NCBI RefSeq assembly: GCF_039862785.1
Contig: NZ_CP156795.1
Coordinates: forward strand, 1,674,001 to 1,738,000
Length of the DNA: 64,000 nucleotides
Reading direction: 5' to 3'
Source of the DNA: Acinetobacter sp. ANC 7912
GTDB lineage: Bacteria > Pseudomonadota > Gammaproteobacteria > Pseudomonadales > Moraxellaceae
Shown here: positions 37,448 through 46,964 of the stretch, in pieces
Layout of the letters: each line of letters starts with the position of its first letter
Numbering within the stretch: position 1 is the first letter of the stretch
Program-made: the position numbers and the translations under genes
The notes under the pieces: model-generated
Database searches by the model: none
Seen by the model: the letters and a program-made list of their open reading frames with translations, nothing else
Told to the model about the DNA's origin: nothing

Positions 37448-37476
37448 AAAAACCGGAACTCATTGCCGGTTTTTTA
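37448..37476. terminator. Terminator between the MFS and pilU genes
   Basis: Arms AAAACCGG and CCGGTTTT surround AACTCATTG, with T-runs on both strands; the hairpin is convergent for MFS (+) and pilU (-). Confidence 0.8.
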
Positions 37477-37493
37477 TTAGGATTGAACCCGAT

Positions 37494-38699
37494 TCAAGAA
37501 GTCTGTTCTTCAGTCTTGCTTTCGCCATCAGCTTCATCTTCCGGCTTTTTTTCTTCAACCATACTGAATGAAGTAGGATTATTATTCAGCTCAGGATTAG
37601 CTCGACTACTTTTTAGTTTAATTTGTAAACGCAATTCATTAGTTGAATCTGCATTACGTAGTGCCTCTTCATAAGAAATCGCCCCTTCGTTGTACAAGTC
37701 GAACAGTGCCTGATCGAAAGTCTGCATACCGAGTTCACGGGATTTGGCCATAATTGCTTTCAACTCATGGAAATCGCCTTTTAAAATCAGGTCAGAAATC
37801 AGCGGCGTATTTAACATGATCTCCACTGCTGCACGACGGCCTTGACCATCTTGAGTACGAATTAGACGCTGGGAAATAATGGCTTTCATATTGGAAGACA
37901 GATCCATCAACAACTGATTACGGCGCTCTTCCGGGAAGAAGTTAATAATCCGATCCAAAGTCTGGTTGGCGTTGTTGGCATGTAGTGTTCCTAGACATAA
38001 GTGTCCAGTTTCGGCAAAGGCAATCGCGTGTTCCATGGTTTCGGTATCACGGATCTCGCCAATCAGAATCACATCCGGCGCCTGACGTAGGGTATTTTTT
38101 AGCGCATTGTGCCAGGAGTGACTGTCTACACCGACTTCACGGTGGGTGATCATGGACTTTTTATGCTTATGCACATATTCCACCGGATCTTCTACGGTAA
38201 TGATATGTCCGGCGGAATTTTCATTCCGGTAATCAATCATCGCTGCCAGTGAGGTCGATTTACCAGACCCAGTCCCCCCAACAACCAATACTAGCCCGCG
38301 TTTTTCCATAATCACATGTTTGAGTGATTCAGGTAATTTCAGTTTCTGGAAGTTCGGAATTTCTGCAGTAATGGTACGGATCACCATTCCTACATTGAGC
38401 TGTTGCTGAAAAACATTGACACGGAAACGGGAAACACCCGGCACGGTAATGGCAAAGTTACATTCCAGCTCAGTTTCGTATTCCTGACGCTGTTTTTCAT
38501 TCATCAACGCATAAGCAAACAGCTTGGTTTTATCTGCAGTTAGGTTTTGCTGACCAAAAGGTTTCATCAGCCCCTGATGTTTGATACTCGGTGGAAAGTC
38601 GGCAGTAATAAATAAATCCGAACCACCATATTCCACCACTTTGGTGAGCATATGGTGCATAAATTTACGTGCTTCTTCTAATAACTCTGCCGTGAACAT
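37494..38699 (-). CDS. pilU: PilU-type twitching motility ATPase (paralogue 1)
   Basis: The 401-residue PilT/PilU-family ATPase, a type IV pilus retraction accessory motor. Walker A GGTGSGKST lies at residues 141-149, the Asp box in ILIGEIRDTETMEHAI, and the His box in GHLCLGTLHANN. The end carries an acidic tail (EEKKPEDEADGESKTEEQ). The start is placed at ATG 38699 (MFTAELLEEARKF), which matches the start of the paralogue next door, rather than at the 39 bp longer frame. Confidence 0.88.
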   Translation of the reverse strand: MFTAELLEEARKFMHHMLTKVVEYGGSDLFITADFPPSIKHQGLMKPFGQQNLTADKTKLFAYALMNEKQRQEYETELECNFAITVPGVSRFRVNVFQQQLNVGMVIRTITAEIPNFQKLKLPESLKHVIMEKRGLVLVVGGTGSGKSTSLAAMIDYRNENSAGHIITVEDPVEYVHKHKKSMITHREVGVDSHSWHNALKNTLRQAPDVILIGEIRDTETMEHAIAFAETGHLCLGTLHANNANQTLDRIINFFPEERRNQLLMDLSSNMKAIISQRLIRTQDGQGRRAAVEIMLNTPLISDLILKGDFHELKAIMAKSRELGMQTFDQALFDLYNEGAISYEEALRNADSTNELRLQIKLKSSRANPELNNNPTSFSMVEEKKPEDEADGESKTEEQTS

Positions 38700-39004
38700 C
38701 TGTTTCTCCCCACACTGCAAAATACCTGACCAACTCATGGTTCAGAACTATTTTTTTATGATTTTTATTGTGCAGTGTTTTAAAATAACTCTCAAATCAT
38801 TTTGATTTCTAAAGATAAATTATTCAAAATATTCTGTGACTTGATTCAAGAAAAATACTAATAAAGGGAAATAATCTTGGCATGATTAAAATCTAATATT
38901 TATGACTATGTAGAAATGAAAGATTTTGGTGGCTCAAAGCTTTGTAAACTTGAAACCACCACTGAGAATTTATCAATCAATTAAATTCATAAAACTACAA
39001 GATG

Positions 39005-40183
39005 CTAACTTCTTGATAGTAACGTTTCTTTAGACTGTTCCAGTATGGTCATATTTCCACCTTCTTCCTGAAGGGCGGGATTGATGCGACCGCTCTTTAA
39101 TTTGATTTGCAAACGTAATTCGTTACTGGAATCCGCATTGCACAGTGCTTCTTCATAGGAAATCAAACCATCGTTATAAAGGTCAAATAGTGCCTGATCA
39201 AAGGTTTGCATGCCCTGTTCACGCGATTTCTGCATAATACCTTTCAGCTCATAAAGTTCACCCTTACGGATATAATCTGAGACCAGCGGCGTATTTAATA
39301 ACAACTCTACTGCAGCACGGCGGCCTTTACCATCTTCCGTCCGAATCAGACGTTGTGAAATGACCGCTTTAAGATTGGCTGATAAGTCCAACAATAACTG
39401 ATTCCGGCGCTCTTCCGGGAAGAAGTTAATAATCCGGTCTAGAGCCTGATCCGCATTACTTGAATGCAGTGTTGCTACACACAGATGTCCGGTTTCAGCA
39501 AAAGCAATCGCATGCTCCATACTCTCAGTATCGCGGATTTCACCAATAGCAATTACATCTGGTGCCTGACGCATGGCATTCAGCAAGGCATTATGCCAGG
39601 ACACACAATCCACCCCAATCTCACGCTGGGTAATCATGGATTTTTTATGCTGATAAACATATTCCACCGGGTCTTCTACAGTAATGATATGCCCTTCAGT
39701 ATTGGCATTTCGATGATCCAGCATTGCAGCCAAAGTCGTGGATTTACCTACCCCCGTTGCCCCCACAATGAGGACTAAGCCGCGTTTTTCCATAATCACT
39801 TTTTTTAACGAATATGGCAGTCCAAGTTGCTCAAAGCTTGGAATATCTGTGCTGACACTTCGGATGACCATACCGACGTTATGCTGTTGCTGAAAAACAT
39901 TGACGCGGAAACGGGCAACATCAGGTACACTCATGCTGAAATTGCATTCCATAATGGATTCAAATTCCTGAATCTGACGCTGGTTCATTAAAGAATAAGC
40001 AAACAATTTGGTTTTATCTGCCGTGAGTTTCTGCTGACCAAAAGGCTTCATCAGCCCTTGCTGTTTAATACTCGGTGGGTAATCTGCAGTAATAAATAGG
40101 TCTGAGCCGCCATATTCCACCACTTTAGTGAGCATATGGTGCATAAATTTACGTGCTTCATCGAGCAGTTCAGGAGTATACAT
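39005..40183 (-). CDS. pilU: PilU-type twitching motility ATPase (paralogue 2)
   Basis: The 392-residue neighbour is closely related to paralogue 1 along the whole chain: same MYTPELLDEARKFMHHMLTKV start, Walker A GATGVGKST, Asp box IAIGEIRDTESMEHAI, and His box GHLCVATLHSSN. Its C-terminus diverges and lacks the acidic tail. Neither gene has the PilT-type N-terminus, so this is a tandem pair of PilU rather than the usual pilT-pilU pair. Confidence 0.87.
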   Translation of the reverse strand: MYTPELLDEARKFMHHMLTKVVEYGGSDLFITADYPPSIKQQGLMKPFGQQKLTADKTKLFAYSLMNQRQIQEFESIMECNFSMSVPDVARFRVNVFQQQHNVGMVIRSVSTDIPSFEQLGLPYSLKKVIMEKRGLVLIVGATGVGKSTTLAAMLDHRNANTEGHIITVEDPVEYVYQHKKSMITQREIGVDCVSWHNALLNAMRQAPDVIAIGEIRDTESMEHAIAFAETGHLCVATLHSSNADQALDRIINFFPEERRNQLLLDLSANLKAVISQRLIRTEDGKGRRAAVELLLNTPLVSDYIRKGELYELKGIMQKSREQGMQTFDQALFDLYNDGLISYEEALCNADSSNELRLQIKLKSGRINPALQEEGGNMTILEQSKETLLSRS

Positions 40184-40349
40184 AAGAAAATCCTCAGCTC
40201 ATGATCATCTTGGGTATAGAAATAGGTAAGATTGACCATGAATAAATTATTGTTATTGTTAAATTCTTTATAATTTTAAATCTAATTTCTTATTATCGAA
40301 TTTGTCACTTTGCTAAAGTACTGAGTGCTTTTCAATTTCAGCAAATGCC

Positions 40350-40377
40350 ACCTTTCCCCAACGCATTGAGGAAAGGT
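40350..40377. repeat. Inverted repeat downstream of the DAHP synthase gene
   Basis: Arms ACCTTTCC and GGAAAGGT (8 bp) enclose 12 nt. No T-run follows on the minus strand, so terminator function is uncertain. Confidence 0.4.
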
Positions 40378-40395
40378 TTGTTAAGACCTAAAGTG

Positions 40396-41445
40396 TTAGG
40401 CAATGCGCTTTAAGCCTTCAAGTCGTAAGCAATCAGCTATATTTAACAATAACTGTTCGGTTTTTGTCCAGCCCAGACATCCGTCTGTTACGGACTGGCC
40501 ATAAACCATATCCTCGGAAATTTTCTGGTTCCCATCGACCAGATGGCTTTCCAGCATCACCCCCCGAACATGTGTTTCCATACGCTCTGCCACGATCTGC
40601 TGTAACACTTCTGGTTGCAGCATCGGATTTTTAGAGCTATTGCCGTGACTACAATCAATCACCAAAGCTGGCAATTCACCTGCATGTTTAGCCTTAATTT
40701 TAGCAATTTCAGATAACTGGTAGTTTGGGCCACTATTTGCACCACGCAAAATCAGGTGTACTTTTGGATTGCCTTGAGAATGCAGAATACATGGCAAACC
40801 AGACTGGCTCATGCCCATGAACTGATGCGGATTTGATGCAGACTGAATTGCATCCAGAGCAATCTGGATTGAACCATCGGTGCCATTTTTGAAACCGATG
40901 CAGTATGGCAGGTGACTGGAAATTTCACGGTGAATCTGGGATTCACTGGTACGCGCACCAATTGCGCCCCAAGCCAGTAGATCGTCAAAATATGCTGTTG
41001 CCATCGGACTCAAGATTTCTGAAGCAATTGGCAGCCCCATTTCAATAATTTTCAAATATAGCGCACGCGATCTGTCTAAACCGAGCTGCATATTAGAAGA
41101 GCCATCCAGTTCAGGGTCATACAGGAAACCTTTCCAGCCCACAGTCGTCCGTGGCTTTTCAATATAAGCACGCATCACCAGAAAAATCTGGTCAGCAACT
41201 TGAGTCTGTAATTGTTTTAATTTTTCTGCGTATTCCAGTGCGGACGTTTCATCGTGAATGGAGCATGGTCCGGTAATCACCATCAAACGGTGATCTTTAC
41301 CCTCGAGAATGTTCTGTATGGTCTGGCGCTGCTCGGCAATCTGTTTAGCCAATTGTGGAGACAATGGCAATTGTGCCTTGAGTTGTGCCGGCAGGCTTAA
41401 TAATGTTTCAGTTTGCTGTTGTTGTGATGTAATAACTTGATTCAT
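40396..41445 (-). CDS. aroG: 3-deoxy-7-phosphoheptulonate (DAHP) synthase, class I
   Basis: The enzyme joins phosphoenolpyruvate and erythrose 4-phosphate, the first step of aromatic amino acid synthesis. LMVITGPCSIHDETSALEYAEKL, MRAYIEKPRTTVGWKGFLYDPELDGS, GARTSESQIHR and IDCSHGNSSKNP are the AroF/G/H motifs. The feedback type (Phe, Tyr or Trp) cannot be told by eye, so the symbol is provisional. I prefer ATG 41445 because AAAGGA is eight bases upstream; the ATG at 41454 has poor spacing. An attenuator-like leader precedes it. Confidence 0.9.
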   Translation of the reverse strand: MNQVITSQQQQTETLLSLPAQLKAQLPLSPQLAKQIAEQRQTIQNILEGKDHRLMVITGPCSIHDETSALEYAEKLKQLQTQVADQIFLVMRAYIEKPRTTVGWKGFLYDPELDGSSNMQLGLDRSRALYLKIIEMGLPIASEILSPMATAYFDDLLAWGAIGARTSESQIHREISSHLPYCIGFKNGTDGSIQIALDAIQSASNPHQFMGMSQSGLPCILHSQGNPKVHLILRGANSGPNYQLSEIAKIKAKHAGELPALVIDCSHGNSSKNPMLQPEVLQQIVAERMETHVRGVMLESHLVDGNQKISEDMVYGQSVTDGCLGWTKTEQLLLNIADCLRLEGLKRIA

Positions 41446-41483
41446 GACTTTCATCCTTTGGACTGGGCATACAGTCCGAACTT

Positions 41484-41588
41484 TTATTTGAGCTTTATGG
41501 GTCTATGGGTCTGTGTGCTGAGGTTCATCAACTGGTTAAAGCAGAACCAATAAAAGTTGCTAAAGTATGAATAGTTAAAATAAGTCAT
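41484..41588 (-). CDS. Second aromatic-rich leader peptide (34 aa)
   Basis: An ATG at 41588 with GGAG six bases upstream opens a 34-codon frame. Its first 17 residues, MTYFNYSYFSNFYWFCF, contain ten Phe, Tyr or Trp residues. The frame ends 38 bp before the chosen start of the DAHP synthase gene. The RNA after it can form GGACTG/CAGTCC (41460-41477), directly before the AAAGG ribosome site. It is read only if transcription passes the hairpin at 41624-41653. A translational switch is possible; this is inferred. Confidence 0.6.
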   Translation of the reverse strand: MTYFNYSYFSNFYWFCFNQLMNLSTQTHRPIKLK

Positions 41589-41623
41589 GGCTGTCTCCAA
41601 AGTTTTTCAAAAATCACATGCAT

Positions 41624-41653
41624 AAAAAAACCTGATCAGGGTTGCCGATCAGG
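41624..41653 (-). terminator. Attenuator terminator of the DAHP synthase leader
   Basis: On the minus strand a 7-bp stem (CCTGATC and GATCAGG, loop GGCAACCCT) is followed by seven Ts, a textbook intrinsic terminator. It lies inside the transcribed leader, about 180 bp before the gene, so it must be a regulated site rather than a gene end. Its loop overlaps segment 4 of the competing hairpins. Confidence 0.72.
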
Positions 41654-41701
41654 TATTAACTGGGTGGGCAACCTTTTTATTGCCCGAACGCGTTCAGGCA
41701 A
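41640..41701 (-). promoter_or_regulatory. Competing antiterminator hairpins in the DAHP synthase leader
   Basis: Four segments can pair in exclusive ways. Segment 1 (TTGCCTGAA) pairs with segment 2 (TTCGGGCAA); segment 2 (GGGCAA) pairs with segment 3 (TTGCCC); segment 3 (GGTTGCC) pairs with segment 4 (GGCAACC, 41640-41646). Pairing of 3 and 4 traps the left arm of the terminator in its loop. The simplest model is that a ribosome at the leader stop masks segment 1, allowing 2:3 and termination, whereas stalling at aromatic codons allows 1:2 and 3:4 and read-through. Confidence 0.62.
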
Positions 41702-41758
41702 TTATCTAAACTGCCAAAAATAAAAATAAGCGTTTGAGATTACAGGTTGCTTGAGCAT
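41702..41758 (-). CDS. First aromatic leader peptide of the DAHP synthase attenuator (18 aa)
   Basis: The frame reads MLKQPVISNAYFYFWQFR and stops at TAA immediately before segment 1 of the hairpins. Five of residues 11-15 are aromatic (Y-F-Y-F-W), and F17 follows. The ATG lies about 29 nt after the predicted transcription start. No clear Shine-Dalgarno is visible. Position and composition match leader peptides of aromatic amino acid operons. Confidence 0.65.
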   Translation of the reverse strand: MLKQPVISNAYFYFWQFR

Positions 41759-41793
41759 GTGATGTAATACATAAAAATGTGAATATGAAATTT

Positions 41794-41822
41794 AAAATAC
41801 GCGGTCTATGGAGATTTGACAA
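41794..41822 (-). promoter_or_regulatory. Promoter of the DAHP synthase leader
   Basis: On the minus strand the -35 TTGTCA (41817-41822) and -10 TATTTT (41794-41799) are 17 bp apart, near-consensus sigma-70. It places the transcript start near 41787, upstream of both leader peptides. Confidence 0.65.
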
Positions 41823-41961
41823 GTCCCCAGCGTAAAAAAATATTGATGAATTTTCTTACTGTTACTTATCATTCTGCATATTTAAGAAAAATAGAAAACG
41901 GGCAAGCCTCAAAAATCTATCAGACCTTACCTCCTTCATCTTGTATCTTTCGTAAACAAAA

Positions 41962-42132
41962 TTAATGCGAAACACGATTTCAGGCATCTCGAATTGCATA
42001 TTTCTCCTGTTCCCACGTCAGGCGTGATTCAGCCTTTGACCTGTTCTTATTTAATTTTAGATCGGATTCGACACCTTCAAAATGGGTATTGGTATCATAA
42101 TTGGCATAATTTCCATAACCGCTCTGATAAGT
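41962..42132 (-). pseudogene. Remnant of a small protein gene
   Basis: One minus-strand frame reads T-Y-Q-S-G-Y-G-N-Y-A-N-Y-D-T-N-T-H-F-E-G-V-E-S-D-L then a charged stretch to WEQEKYAIRDA, TGA, N-R-V-S-H, TAA. It resembles short conserved proteins ending RDAWxR, with the Trp codon TGG changed to TGA. No start codon remains at the 5' end (a stop precedes it). It therefore looks like a decayed gene of about 50 codons; the family match is from memory. Confidence 0.5.
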
Positions 42133-42175
42133 CTAAGCGTCAAATGTATCCAAATTAAAATAAAATACTCATAAA

Positions 42176-42203
42176 AAAAGACCGGTTTTAACCGGTCTTT
42201 TTA
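42176..42203. terminator. Terminator downstream of the formaldehyde dehydrogenase gene
   Basis: A perfect hairpin (arms AAAAGACCGGTT and AACCGGTCTTTT) with A/T runs on both sides ends the leftward gene. Confidence 0.88.
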
Positions 42204-42217
42204 CTGTTCAATTGTTC

Positions 42218-43327
<1,110 letters not shown>

Positions 43328-43449
43328 TTACAACTTTCCTTTGTTCGCTGTTTTAACAGATGACTAACAGTAACCTCTTTCTATTCTGAGATTCAACCAT
43401 TAACATCCACAATATAGGATGAAAAAAACCAATAATTGATGGAAACTCA

Positions 43450-45006
43450 ATGACTCACCGAACTAACATGCTCTGTATCAGTTTTATTAGCCTATCCATT
43501 TTTTTGACAGGCTGTGAGTTAGATTCCAATACTTCATCCAAAGCAAATATTACACCAGTCCATTCTGAACACTGGTTTGAAAGCACAGAATCCAGACAGA
43601 AATTTCAGAAGGGATTAACCGCCTATTTACCCCTATATGATGGCTTTATGAGCATGGCAGCACGGCTGCATCTGATCAATCAGGCCAAATACAATCTTGA
43701 CCTGCAGTATTACATCTGGAGTGATGACTTTATTGGCCGGCTGATCCTGTCAGAATTGCTCCAAGCAGCCGATCGCGGGGTAAAAGTTCGACTCATGATT
43801 GATGACCAGAATGGCACCCAGCTGGATGATCATTTATTAGCGTTGAGCCAGCATCCCAATATCCAGATCAAACTGTTTAATCCTTATAAATTCCGCAAGA
43901 TCAGGGCATTGGATTATGGCTTGCGACTGAAACAGGTTAATCACCGCATGCATAATAAGTTGATCATTGCTGATGGCACGGCTGCGGTGACAGGTGGACG
44001 CAATATCAGCAGTGAATATTTTGAAGCCAGCAATGACTTTCAGTTTACCGATGTCGATATTTTCTTTGCCGGGACTGCGGTACAGGATGCCAATCAAAGC
44101 TTTATTCGCTTCTGGAATGATGATCTCAGTTATGATATTCAACAGATCTTGAATGAAAAGCCACGACCTGAAGAATTAACCAAACTCCGTCAGACTTTTG
44201 TTTATGAAAATGGTAAGACAGAAGAGATTCAAAAACGAATCAATGAAGCACAGGCAGAAGTGGCAGAGCAGCTAGAGGCACGTCCAGTCCGCTGGGCTAA
44301 AGCACATTTTGTTGCGGATTCACCTAACAAGGCTCGTCCGGAAGCCAAAGAGCATGATTACATCTATACCCATATGCTGAATGTCATGGGTGAACCAAGT
44401 AACCATCTGGAACTGGTCTCTGCCTATTTTGTCCCAACCCAATGGGGTGCGGATTACCTGAGTACCCGATCTAAAAATGGCCTAAAAGTTCGGATCTTAA
44501 CCAATTCATTCCAAGCCAATGATGTCACTGTCGTGCATGCCTATTATCAGCAATATCGAGAGCAGTTGCTCAAAAATGGCATTGAAATCTGGGAATTCAA
44601 ATCTTTTATCGAACGCCGCAAACGGACCTGGTATGAGAAACTGACCGGGGATGTCATTCCTGCTAAAAATAAAAACAGTTCCAGTCTGCATGCTAAGTTC
44701 TTTGATGTTGATGACATGGTCTTTATTGGTTCCTTTAACTTTGATCCACGCTCGGCCAAGCTGAATACTGAAGTCGGTCTGGTGGTTGAATCTGAGGAAC
44801 TACAGGAGGAAATTACTACCGCACTGAATCAATATCTGCCACGGATTGCCTATCAGCTTAAATTAAATCAGCAAGGTGAAATTATCTGGATTGACCAGCA
44901 ACCAGATGGCACAACCATCACCCATCCACATGATCCGGAAACCACAAAATTCCAGCGCTTTATGATGAATCTGGTGACGACTTTTCCTGCTGAATGGACA
45001 ATGTAA
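43450..45006 (+). CDS. Phospholipase D family lipoprotein (cardiolipin synthase-like)
   Basis: The 518-residue protein has a lipobox (SIFLTGCELD), so it is likely anchored in a membrane. Two HKD motifs are complete: HNKLIIADGTAAVTGGRN (about residues 173-190) and HAKFFDVDDMVFIGSFNFDPRS. It probably acts on phospholipids in the envelope, either as cardiolipin synthase or phospholipase. It is divergent from frmA. Confidence 0.88.
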   Translation: MTHRTNMLCISFISLSIFLTGCELDSNTSSKANITPVHSEHWFESTESRQKFQKGLTAYLPLYDGFMSMAARLHLINQAKYNLDLQYYIWSDDFIGRLILSELLQAADRGVKVRLMIDDQNGTQLDDHLLALSQHPNIQIKLFNPYKFRKIRALDYGLRLKQVNHRMHNKLIIADGTAAVTGGRNISSEYFEASNDFQFTDVDIFFAGTAVQDANQSFIRFWNDDLSYDIQQILNEKPRPEELTKLRQTFVYENGKTEEIQKRINEAQAEVAEQLEARPVRWAKAHFVADSPNKARPEAKEHDYIYTHMLNVMGEPSNHLELVSAYFVPTQWGADYLSTRSKNGLKVRILTNSFQANDVTVVHAYYQQYREQLLKNGIEIWEFKSFIERRKRTWYEKLTGDVIPAKNKNSSSLHAKFFDVDDMVFIGSFNFDPRSAKLNTEVGLVVESEELQEEITTALNQYLPRIAYQLKLNQQGEIIWIDQQPDGTTITHPHDPETTKFQRFMMNLVTTFPAEWTM

Positions 45007-45190
45007 TGACACATGCATGACAAAAGTGAATTTTCCATCAATTTTCCCATCCATTATTTTCTGATTTATTAGAAATTGTGTAGCATTTAGACATTTATTC
45101 AATCAATACTGTCATGAACTATACCCTAAGCTAAGATTGTCTTAAAATTATACTTTTCCAGCTTTATGCGAAACTTTTCGCCCCACTACC

Positions 45191-45628
45191 ATGCAATTTT
45201 TTGATTTAAGCCGTCAGTTCAAACTGAGTGATATTTTAACGCCCACCAAAACACTGCAAGAATTATCTGGTCAGGAATGGTTTCTTGCCAAAATCCGGGT
45301 TGAACATGACTGTCTTTCAGATAATGAAATTGTTGAAGGTCAAGCGATCATTCAATCCAATGCAAATATTCAGATTGAACTGGAATGGCTGATTCAGGAT
45401 TCTGGTCATGAGCTGCAAGTAATGTTTAAAGGTGTAGAAACCGAAGCCAATGAAGAAACCTTGGTAGTAGTGAAAGGTGCTCAACTGGTTGATGAACAGC
45501 AACAATTATTGTCCTCACAAGCTTTAAGCTTATGGATTGATGGTACCCTGCTGCCACTATTACCAAATATCCGTCGTGAAATTAAATCCCGTTTAAATCT
45601 TTGGGATTATGTAGAATACGATGGTTAA
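45191..45628 (+). CDS. Hypothetical protein, 145 aa
   Basis: The protein is soluble and acidic, with no signal peptide, no cysteine cluster and no motif I recognise. MQFFDLSRQFKLSDILTPTKTLQELSGQEWFLAKI opens it. It has its own terminator at 45653. It may be a lineage-specific protein of Acinetobacter; function unknown. Confidence 0.7.
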   Translation: MQFFDLSRQFKLSDILTPTKTLQELSGQEWFLAKIRVEHDCLSDNEIVEGQAIIQSNANIQIELEWLIQDSGHELQVMFKGVETEANEETLVVVKGAQLVDEQQQLLSSQALSLWIDGTLLPLLPNIRREIKSRLNLWDYVEYDG

Positions 45629-45652
45629 TTCCTAAAATAGAGTTTGATGTTC

Positions 45653-45677
45653 AGGGCGAGTCACTCGCCCTTTTTTA
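45653..45677 (+). terminator. Terminator after the 145-aa gene
   Basis: Arms AGGGCGAG and CTCGCCCT enclose TCA and are followed by T6. Confidence 0.88.
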
Positions 45678-45795
45678 TCGACTAATATCGACTAAAATAA
45701 ATCTTTTGAGATGAATGGCAAGTCGTATATCAGTCAATTATTTCCAATTTTGTTCATGATATGCTGACTTTAAAAATAATAACAAGTAAAAAATA

Positions 45796-46293
45796 ATGAA
45801 TACGCATATCCAGATGCAAGATTGGCATAAGATTCGTAGTGTGGTTGCAGATGCACAACGTGCAGCCATGCATTGTTCTATATCGACAATCTCTCCAAAT
45901 GGATTTCCTACCAGTAGTCCAATCGGTACTTTATTTTTAGATGAACAAAATCCAGCGGGTTTCTTCTTTGACCGTTACTGTACCAGCCTGGAACAGAATC
46001 TTCCGCATACCACTAAAGCCTGTATTCAAGCAGTGAATAGCAGCCGTACCTTCTGGCTAAGATCTCTGATTAAAGGGAAATTTAATACTTATCCTGGTGT
46101 AAGATTATATGCAGAAATCGGTGAGCTGCGCCCTGCAACCCAAGCTGAACTGGATTTAATAGATCGTAGAATCAAACCACTCAAATGGACTAGAGGCAGT
46201 CGACTGATCTGGTCTGAGTTTACCCATGTTCGGGAGATTCAGATTCATAGGTTCAAATGGGTGGAATATCCAAAGATGATGCCAAATAACTAA
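45796..46293 (+). CDS. Pyridoxamine 5'-phosphate oxidase-like (FMN-binding split barrel) protein
   Basis: The 165-residue protein starts with a helix followed by MHCSISTISPNGFPTSSPIGTLFLDEQ and FFFDRYCTSLEQNL, the layout of the FMN-binding split-barrel family. A flavin or F420-type cofactor is plausible. The reaction is unknown. It stands alone. Confidence 0.65.
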   Translation: MNTHIQMQDWHKIRSVVADAQRAAMHCSISTISPNGFPTSSPIGTLFLDEQNPAGFFFDRYCTSLEQNLPHTTKACIQAVNSSRTFWLRSLIKGKFNTYPGVRLYAEIGELRPATQAELDLIDRRIKPLKWTRGSRLIWSEFTHVREIQIHRFKWVEYPKMMPNN

Positions 46294-46344
46294 AAAATAA
46301 CTTACTAAAAGTTATTTACCATTCATAAGTAATTTATTAAAAGC

Positions 46345-46929
46345 CTAGATTAATCCGGAATCCTTAAACATTTCCCGATAAGCCTCAGCTTTTTTCTCTA
46401 AACTCAGTGGATAGGCACGTGAAGATGATGGCATTCGATATAATTTCAGCTCACGTCCAGCAAAGGTTGTTTCACTTGGTTGTCCAATCGCAGGTTTTTC
46501 TGTTCCGTCCGGCATAGACAGCATCAACGTTTCAGTGGCTTTATCGCCAGTGGTCATGATGCTATGACACTGGGGCATATGTGACAGTAGTTTGTTGAGA
46601 TCCGTTGGTGTCACGATTTCCAAGAACTTATCCGAGGCATTCCCTTTTAAACGGCGGATCTGGTACGCCGTATCAAAAATGGCAATACCTTTTTCCAGCA
46701 GAAATTCCCGGATCAGCATTTCCTGAAAATTCTTGTTAGCCAGATCCAGAAAATAGTCTTTGTTATGGAAGAAAATTAAACCAAAAATCCGCCACATATC
46801 ATTTTGATAATTTGGATAATAGAACCGCATTTTCCAGCGTGTTTGCGGTGGCGGAAAACTTCCCATCATTAGTAGCTTGGCATTTTCAGGTAGGAAAGGT
46901 TCCAGAGGATGGGTTTCAATATCCGACAT
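46345..46929 (-). CDS. Uracil-DNA glycosylase-superfamily protein (family 6/HDG-like)
   Basis: The 194-residue protein has the superfamily motif GSFPPPQTRWKMRFYYPNYQNDMWRIFG near residue 23, similar to the GSFPG...YYxxPxNxFW pattern of family 6 hypoxanthine-DNA glycosylases, and the late motif MPSSSRAYPLSL. It should remove damaged bases in DNA; the substrate is inferred. It is followed leftwards by no repair gene. Confidence 0.68.
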   Translation of the reverse strand: MSDIETHPLEPFLPENAKLLMMGSFPPPQTRWKMRFYYPNYQNDMWRIFGLIFFHNKDYFLDLANKNFQEMLIREFLLEKGIAIFDTAYQIRRLKGNASDKFLEIVTPTDLNKLLSHMPQCHSIMTTGDKATETLMLSMPDGTEKPAIGQPSETTFAGRELKLYRMPSSSRAYPLSLEKKAEAYREMFKDSGLI

Positions 46930-46964
46930 AATCTTCCACTAAATTGGCGAGCAGAAATGCTATT

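Noticed and set aside
41624..41678. Terminator on the plus strand (GGTTGCC...GGCAACC then T5)
   Set aside because: No plus-strand gene ends there; the symmetry is explained by the segment 3:4 pairing of the leftward leader.
41744..41776. Alternative leader frame starting at ATG 41776 (MYYITCSSNL)
   Set aside because: It overlaps the better candidate at 41758 in another frame, has only two aromatic codons at its start and ends far from the hairpins.
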